Assembly (NCBI GenBank): GCA_029204225.1
Contig: CM055111.1
Coordinates: forward strand, 13,680,477-13,742,476
Direction of reading: 5' to 3'
DNA length: 62,000 nucleotides
Origin: Diphasiastrum complanatum
Taxonomy: Eukaryota > Streptophyta > Lycopodiopsida > Lycopodiales > Lycopodiaceae
How positions within the stretch are numbered: the stretch's first letter is position 1; each line of letters begins with the position of its first letter. The position numbers and the translations under genes are program-made. Positions 56,319 through 62,000 of the stretch are shown here, in pieces. The notes under the pieces are model-generated. The model was not told the origin of the DNA, did no database searches, and worked only from the letters and a program-made list of their open reading frames with translations.

Positions 56319-57597
56319 TCAAGCACCTGATAGAAAAGATGCAAGTGTAACAGGTGTATCCTCAGGAGGAAGAGGAATGCCAGGTAAAAGTGGTGCATAG
56401 CCATGAGATAATAAAAATGGAGAGACACCTGTGCTGGTACTAACAGAGATATTATAGCTATACTCTGCTAAACATAAATGCTGATCCCAATCCTTCCCTG
56501 AAGGAGTAACCAAATGGCGTAAATAATCCTCAAGGATCCTGTTAAGGACCTCAGACTGCCCATCAGAAGTAGAATGATAAGCAGAACCCATAAAAAGCTG
56601 AACATCCAAAATACGCATAAGCTCTGTCCAGAATATAGATGTAAACTTACTATCCCGATCAGAAAGGATAGTACGAGGAAATCCATGCAGGCGGAAAATC
56701 TCTGATAGGAACAAACGTGCACACTGCTCTGCTGTGATAGTACTGCGAACTGGGATAAAATGTGCCTGTTTCGAGAACCTGTCAACTACCACCATACATG
56801 AATCGTGACCACGCTGGCTATGGGGAAGGCCAAGGATAAAGTCCATAGATATATCAGTCCATTGGCGATGAGGAATAGGCCAACTCTGGAGCAAACCAGC
56901 ATATTTAGAACGGGAGTACTTATTACGAAGACAGAAAGGGCAGGTACGAATAAGTACAACAAGCTCAGATCGAAGAGAGGGCCAATAGAAATGGTCTTTG
57001 AGACGAGCATAAGACTTCTGAAAACCAAAGTGACCCCCAACAGGAGAGGAATGAGCATCCGACAACAACTGAGAACGGATACCCAAAGAACTAGGGATAC
57101 AAAGAGAATCATAATGATAAAGACGATTGTCAATAATGGAGTAAACCTGATGAGGACTGGATGAAACAGGTGGGACAGAACTATAAACATCACGAAAATC
57201 AGAACATGTAAGATATGCTGCAGGTAGAGCATCAAACCATGGAGGAATAGTAGAAACGAGTGTATTTAACAAAGCTGGAAGACGAGATAATGCATCAGCA
57301 GCAGTGTTAGCATGACCAGGACGATACAATATGGAGAAATTAAAAGACTGTAAAAACTGCAACCAATGAAATTGACGATCACTAAGGTCACGTTGAGAAA
57401 ACAGATAACGTAAAGACTGGTGATCAGTAATAATGTCAAATGGGACTCGATACAGATAATGACGCCACTTCTTAAGAGCATAGATAATAGCAAGAAGCTC
57501 TTTCTCATGCACAGAATAACGTTGCTCATAAGAGCGAAGACGACGCAACTCATAAGCAATAATACATTGTGACTGGCGAAGTAAAGCACCCAAACCA
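56319..57597 (-). pseudogene. Element C RNase H and integrase
   Basis: Open frame of about 424 codons: GALLRQSQCIIAYE, YSVHEKELLAIIYALKKW, RPGHANTAADALSRLP, the zinc pair CPFC, catalytic Asp in DISMDFILGLP and LSDRDSKFTS and Glu in GQSEVLNRILEDYL. It ends at a TGA (56319-56321) where element B has an Arg codon (SSAREI). Confidence 0.93.
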
Positions 57598-59339
57598 CAT
57601 TACTAGCATCAGTCTCAACAAGAAACTTCTGATCAAACTGTGGTAAACACATAACAGCAGCATCAACAACAGCACGACGAAGAGTATCAAACGTTGTCTG
57701 ACAATCAGGAGTCCACAGAAAAGTACTAGACTTCTTCAAAAGTGCATGAAGAGGAGCTGCGATAGTGGCAAAATGAGGAACTGGACGACGAAGGTGAGTG
57801 GCTAACCCAAGAAACATACGAACATGATGAATATCAATAGGTATAGGCCAATCCTGGATGGCCTGAACCTTATGAGGGTCCAGACGAATGTGACCATTAC
57901 AAATAAGAAAACCAAGAAACTCGATCTCAGAAACAGCAAAAGAACATTTAGACAACTTAGCAAATAAATGGTGGTGTACAAGTAACTGAAAGACCGAGGA
58001 AAGATGGGCAACATGCTCAGCAAGAGACTGACTAAAAATAATAATATCATCAAAATAAACCAAGACACAATGACCAAGAAGCGGACGTAAGACGTTATTC
58101 ATCACATTCTGGAACGTAGGAGGGCCATTAGTAACACCAAAAGGAAGCACACGAAATTCATATAAACCAAGATGAGTACGGAAAGCAGTCTTATGTTCGT
58201 CAGAAGGGTGCATCCTGATTTGGTAATATCCAGAACGAAGGTCTATCTTGGAAAAGATTTTAGAGGTACCGAGCTGGTCAAAGAGGTCATCCATGTGTAG
58301 AATAGGGTACTGATTACGAATAGTCAACTTATTTAAAGCACGGTAATCAATACAAAGGCGTTTGGTACCATCTTTCTTATTAATAAGGAGAACAGGAGCA
58401 CCAAAAGGGCTGTGACTAGGAACAATGAGACCCTGATCTAACATGGCAGTAATATGGAGCTCAAGCTCATCACGCTCAGATCGAGACATACAATAAGGGG
58501 GACGGGAGGGAGGAGCAGAATCAGGACGCAAATCAATACGATGGTTCACGTCACGTAATGGTGGTAGCGTCGTAGGTTCTGAAAAGACAAAAGCATACTG
58601 ATGTAATAAGTCAGAAATCACCTGAGGAACAGCTGCTGGTGTAGAAACTGGAGGAACTGGTACTGCCCGCTGAACACATAATAAGGCAGCACAATGAGCC
58701 TTCGGCAGGCTGCAAATAAACTGCTTCCCAGTAATCAACTGGAAGTCTCCCTGAGAATCAATGCCCACCAGTGAGTGTGTAACTGCATCATGTACAAATG
58801 TCAATGTCTGTTGTGTCAAGTCCAGTGTAACGGCTCCAAGAGATGCAAACCAATCAGCACCAAGGATAAGATCATAACGCTCCATAGGGATAATGTAAAG
58901 ATCTGCCTGTCCAGAGAAATCTCCAATGCGGTATGGTAAACGCTGAAACATCTGAGAACTAGGAAAAGAATGAGAACTGGCAACCTCTTTTTTAAAGGCT
59001 GGGAAGCAGGAACAGGTTAAGCACGGATCCGACTAGTGATATAATAAAAGAATGGGTGCTACCAGTATCAACTAAAGCAATATACTCTCGACCTGTAATA
59101 CGCACACGTAACCGAATGGAGCGAGGACCAGGACGCCCTGTCCAAGTAGCATAGGCAAGCTGAGCATGGCAAGTAGCAGGAAGTAAATCAAGGGAAGGCT
59201 CAGAGGATAAGTCAGGCTCATCAGAAATATGAATGTAGATATCGGAATCATCTGGAGTAGTGCCCTCATGGTAAAAAACAGCATAGTAGTAGGGAGAGGT
59301 TGGCGGCAATCACGGGCAAGATGGTCAGGACTCTTACAA
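57598..59339 (-). pseudogene. Element C protease and reverse transcriptase
   Basis: A one-base loss near 59284 and a larger deletion/insertion near 59020 bracket the protease site LVDTGSTHSF (about 59072-59043). The frame from 58951 to 57598 is open: YDLILGADWF, KKDGTKRLCIDYRALNK, KIDLRSGYYQIRM and catalytic YFDDIIIF near 58045. It breaks at ETDASN by loss of one base near 57597, just inside RNase H. Confidence 0.93.
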
Positions 59340-60362
59340 CGAAAGCAAAGACGCTTCTACTGAAGATCAGCGAACTCTGCAGACGTGTAACGTCGGACAA
59401 AAGCAGGTCGAGGAGTCGGAGGATGAGGAGGCGAAGGGGCAATGGAGAGAGCTGGAACAGAAGGGGCCGGTGTAGGGGTGAACGTAGCGGAAAAAGATGA
59501 AGCAGAAGGACGGGGTCGGGAGAAGCGGGAAGGAAGGGTGTCAGAGTACTTATGTTGTAAAGTACTGGCAAGAGACATCGCCTCAACAAGTGTGGTAGGA
59601 CGGAAGGAAGAAACATCATAACGTAAAGCACCACGAAGCCCAGCAATGTAACAAGAAATAAGCTCAGTGGGCTGTAGATCTGTGAAAAGATAAGAAAGCT
59701 CCATAAACCGATCTGTATAAGAAGCAAGATCACTGGTCTGAGTGAGACTACGGAATGTATCATGTTGGCGGTCAAGCCACTGAGGATCAATCATAGCATG
59801 GCGGAGGTCACGGCGAAAAGTATGCCATACATGGAGCCCTTCCGGATCAGGATCAACTCTATAAACTCGCCACCACGTGGCGGCACATCCATCTAAATGT
59901 AAAGCAACCAACTGGATCTTCTGAGGATCAGTTTTGGGGTAAATCTGAGAATATGTGTCAAGCTTAGCAAACCAATTCTCTAATAAGTTCCCGTCGGAGG
60001 AACCGGAATAGGTAGCAAGCTGTACCCTATCACGAAAGTCTCGAGCAAAGTGTGGCTCAGGAAGGGGGGGGGACGAGGAAAGAAACCAGGAGGTGGGTTA
60101 GATGGAATGAACGGTCCACCACCAGGCTGACTAGCAGAAGAAGATGGAAATCCAAATGGAGGGGGAGTCCCAAATGTAGGAAAAACAGGAGCTTTACCAG
60201 GACCATGAGGCTGTAAAGAATCAATCTGTGACTGCATATTAGCAAAGCCGGTCATAACTGAATTGAAGCGAAGAACGAGGCCAGAAAGGGTCTCATCCAT
60301 GCGACGAAACTGATCGGATAAGGTTTCCTGAGTAGTCTCACTTGGGGTAGGTGAATGTGCCA
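59340..60362 (-). pseudogene. Element C gag
   Basis: ATG at 60362 (MAHSPTPSETTQ), a Pro/Gly-rich linker, a frameshift in the G-run near 60068, then the core HVWHTFRRDLRHAMIDPQWL and IAGLRGALRYDVSSF. A TAG at 59357-59359 replaces CAG of element A just before the knuckle CFRCKSPDHLARDC. Confidence 0.9.
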
Positions 60363-60398
60363 TAATGATAGTGGAAGGAATAGACGAAAACTTGAGGG

Positions 60399-61023
60399 AG
60401 CAAACTCTTGTCGTCACCCCAAATTAGCCTATTACAACCAATATTATCACAACTGAAAAAAAACAGACAGCAATGAACAATGGAGAAGCTGTAAAAATGC
60501 GCTGGACAGCCAGGGATACAATGTGAATTTGAAAGAGTAAACGGAGTCAGAATTCCTGAAAATGTGGTGGAGAATGAGCACGCGACAGCCTTCTGATAAG
60601 CTGTAAAAGATGGCTGGAATTGGAGAAAAAGCAAAAGTGACAAGTTGGGAGTGCTGAGGCAGCGATTTACAGGTTGAAGAATTTTAGCTGTTTGGAATAG
60701 CAAATGATGTCGGAATTGGGTAGTTTTTGGATGAGGATGGGCGCTGGACAGTCAGGGAACTAGCTGTGGAAGATGGCTGCAAACTGGAAAAATATCAGAC
60801 GAAAGTGATAGGTCGGAAGGCAGGGACAGCAATGGAAAGGAAGAGGAGGAGCGCTGGGCAGCAAAGAAAAGAGGGGACAAAACAGGGGGAACGCTGGGCA
60901 GGAAGGATTGGAAGGAGCAGCGATGGAACAGGGCTGTCAAAACGGTAATGGAGCTGTAGGAACAGCGATGGAGGAGCAAGGCAAGGCAGCAAAGAAAAAA
61001 TTCTAGATTGTGCTCAGAAAAGT
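60399..61023 (-). other. Element C leader
   Basis: Non-coding. GCGCTGGACAGCCAGGG-type units occur near 60501, 60575 (variant) and 60740, as in element B's leader. TTGTCGTCACCCCAAA is at 60408-60423, 45 bases before the gag ATG. Confidence 0.75.
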
Positions 61024-61035
61024 GCTCTGATACCA
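61024..61035 (-). promoter_or_regulatory. Element C primer-binding site
   Basis: Minus strand TGGTATCAGAGC, an exact initiator-Met match, with no gap to the LTR. Confidence 0.93.
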
Positions 61036-61447
61036 AGTTACGAATAAAGCCACAACTGATCTAGAATTAAGCTATGAAAGCATCACATAAGCAAGACTTA
61101 ACCCTAGAAAGCAGGAAAGAGAGAGATTAAGGAGGCTAAAGAGAGAGATCAATATCATCAGCTGCATGACAAATGACACAGTTTCCCTACTTATAGCCAA
61201 GAGGAAGCCCTAAAAGGAAGCTTCCAGTGGCTAGGGCCCAACTGGGAGGGATAATAGTGCGCCCTCCAAGAAGGCCCCCACTCTCCAGTAATATGTCCAA
61301 ATGGCCTAATAATGAATAATAAGGCCAAAGGCCAACCATATAGTCTGAATGTCACTATTGAATAAAAAAGGGCCCTGCCTATGCATAGAGTAAAGTAATT
61401 GTAAATGTAAATGGACGCGGCGAATGTAATGAGCCGAGTCCATAACT
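61036..61447 (-). repeat. Element C 5' LTR
   Basis: AGTTACGAAT to CCATAACT. It differs from the other LTR at a handful of sites and by a small deletion near 61376. Confidence 0.92.
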
Positions 61448-61700
61448 GAAACTATCTAAGTTGTAAATCAAAAGCACCAACAAGAGTTCATGTTGACTCA
61501 GGAAAAAAAAAAACAGGGGGGAATTGTAATTATTGTGGCAAATTTGGACAATTCACTTTAAGTGTAGAAAGAGTTAGAGTGATCAAAAGAAGCAATCTAC
61601 TAGAAAGCAAATTGGTCAATACATTGAGAAGATCTAAGGAGGAAGATAATCAATTTTGTCTTTTCACCAGCTTTAGTCATGCACATGAAGTATAGGATCA
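61448..61700 (+). repeat. Second copy of copia gag segment, right part
   Basis: ATCAAAAGCACCAACAAGAG, then the knuckle-coding GGGAATTGTAATTATTGTGG and CAATCTACTAGAAAGCAA match 54583-54745. Together with 55180-55266 it is a tandem-like second copy interrupted by element C. Confidence 0.82.
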
Positions 61701-61774
61701 TGGTAAAGTGCTCGTAAAGATGCCAAAATTTTAAGATTTAAAGGTAAAAAAATCAATTCTCCAAACCCTACGAT

Positions 61775-61835
61775 AAATCACGAATCGTGGCTGCGAATCG
61801 CAATTCAAGCCACAATCCGCGGTTCACGGCTGCAT
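61775..61835. repeat. Palindromic island, GAATCG / CGATTC type
   Basis: ATCACGAATCGTGGCTGCGA then ATCGCAATTCAAGCCACAAT shows paired inverted cores CGAATCG, GCGAATCGC and GTGGC/GCCAC. Confidence 0.6.
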
Positions 61836-61837
61836 CT

Positions 61838-61930
61838 ATGGCATACAAGGATCCTCGTTGTGTTGCCCTTATTGTAGAGGAGATGTTTCTAATGCGGAGA
61901 GATTTATGTCAAGATGAGCAGTGAGTCATC
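61838..61930 (+). pseudogene. LINE ORF2 C-terminal fragment
   Basis: AYKDPRCVALIVEEMFLMRR matches the last conserved stretch of LINE copy 1 at 4799-4855 (DPRCVALMVREMFILRR). It ends at the TGA at 61920-61922. Confidence 0.85.
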
Positions 61931-62000
61931 ATGGAACACAACTGCAAGTTGCTTCCTTCTTCTCCAAGAGAAGATCCATAGTATTGGGGAAACACGTTTC

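Larger units (their letters stand above)
55267..61447 (-). mobile_element. Gypsy chromovirus element C, LTR to LTR, with GAAAC target duplication
   Basis: 6.18 kb, minus orientation, flanked by GAAAC at 55262-55266 and 61448-61452. LTRs of about 418 and 412 bp; PBS abuts the right LTR and a polypurine tract the left. It encodes gag, knuckle, protease, RT, RNase H, integrase and chromodomain with at least six breaks. It is the autonomous type from which element A derives. Confidence 0.95.

Overview
The window is nuclear DNA from a large-genome land plant. The evidence is one intron-rich plant-type gene with introns of up to 12.8 kb, chromovirus Ty3/gypsy elements primed by initiator-Met tRNA, plant-type hAT transposases with a BED finger, Ty1/copia remnants, an L1-like LINE and a Penelope-like reverse transcriptase. 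No bacterial operon, CRISPR array, rRNA or tRNA gene was seen. A gymnosperm, fern or lycophyte is my guess; the species cannot be decided from the sequence.

The hidden backbone is one host gene on the minus strand, DNA topoisomerase 3-alpha (TOP3A). Thirteen exons between 50161 and 15392 join in frame at GT-AG borders into about 445 codons, including the catalytic tyrosine (28616-28699). The 5' exons lie beyond 50.2 kb and were not found. The 3' exons lie below 15.4 kb, probably outside the window. Almost everything else between 15 and 50 kb is transposon debris in the introns.

Layout: 1-5408 is an L1-like LINE (+) with ORF1 and ORF2 in one frame across a UAG; it sits in an older LINE copy (5409-6465) that carries a 0.44 kb palindrome-ended insertion. 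6466-9710 holds an LTR-like stretch, a primer-binding site, a leader, a palindromic island and GA/G/GT microsatellites. 9713-11700 is a broken hAT transposase gene (+). 11828-14796 is a gypsy derivative (A, +) whose pol is replaced by an unrecognised region. 15392-20395 carries seven TOP3A exons. 20.4-28.6 kb is an intron with LINE, gypsy and copia fragments and two further copies of the unrecognised region. 28616-28699 is the active-site exon, flanked by halves of LTR elements. 32.9-40.8 kb is a Penelope-like RT (-) split by a nearly whole gypsy element (B, 33189-40018, -). 41468-42001 carries three TOP3A exons. 42.0-49.4 kb is an intron with two oppositely oriented hAT halves and a long (GA)n tract. 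49406-50161 carries two exons. 50544-51166 is a small DNA element in an 8-9 bp target duplication. 51.2-53.5 kb is a degenerate LTR element (-). 53.5-61.7 kb is copia gag sequence split by a second nearly whole gypsy element (C, 55267-61447, -). 61.8 kb carries a LINE 3' fragment.

The gypsy elements A, B and C form one chromovirus clade (gag with CCHC knuckle, protease, RT, RNase H, integrase, C-terminal chromodomain). B and C have precise target duplications (AATAT and GAAAC), LTRs that start AGTTA and end TAACT rather than TG...CA, and a primer-binding site touching the LTR. All are disabled by frameshifts and stops. The most unusual signals are the LTR termini, the LINE readthrough-like junction, the palindromic-island elements, and the recurring region that replaces pol.
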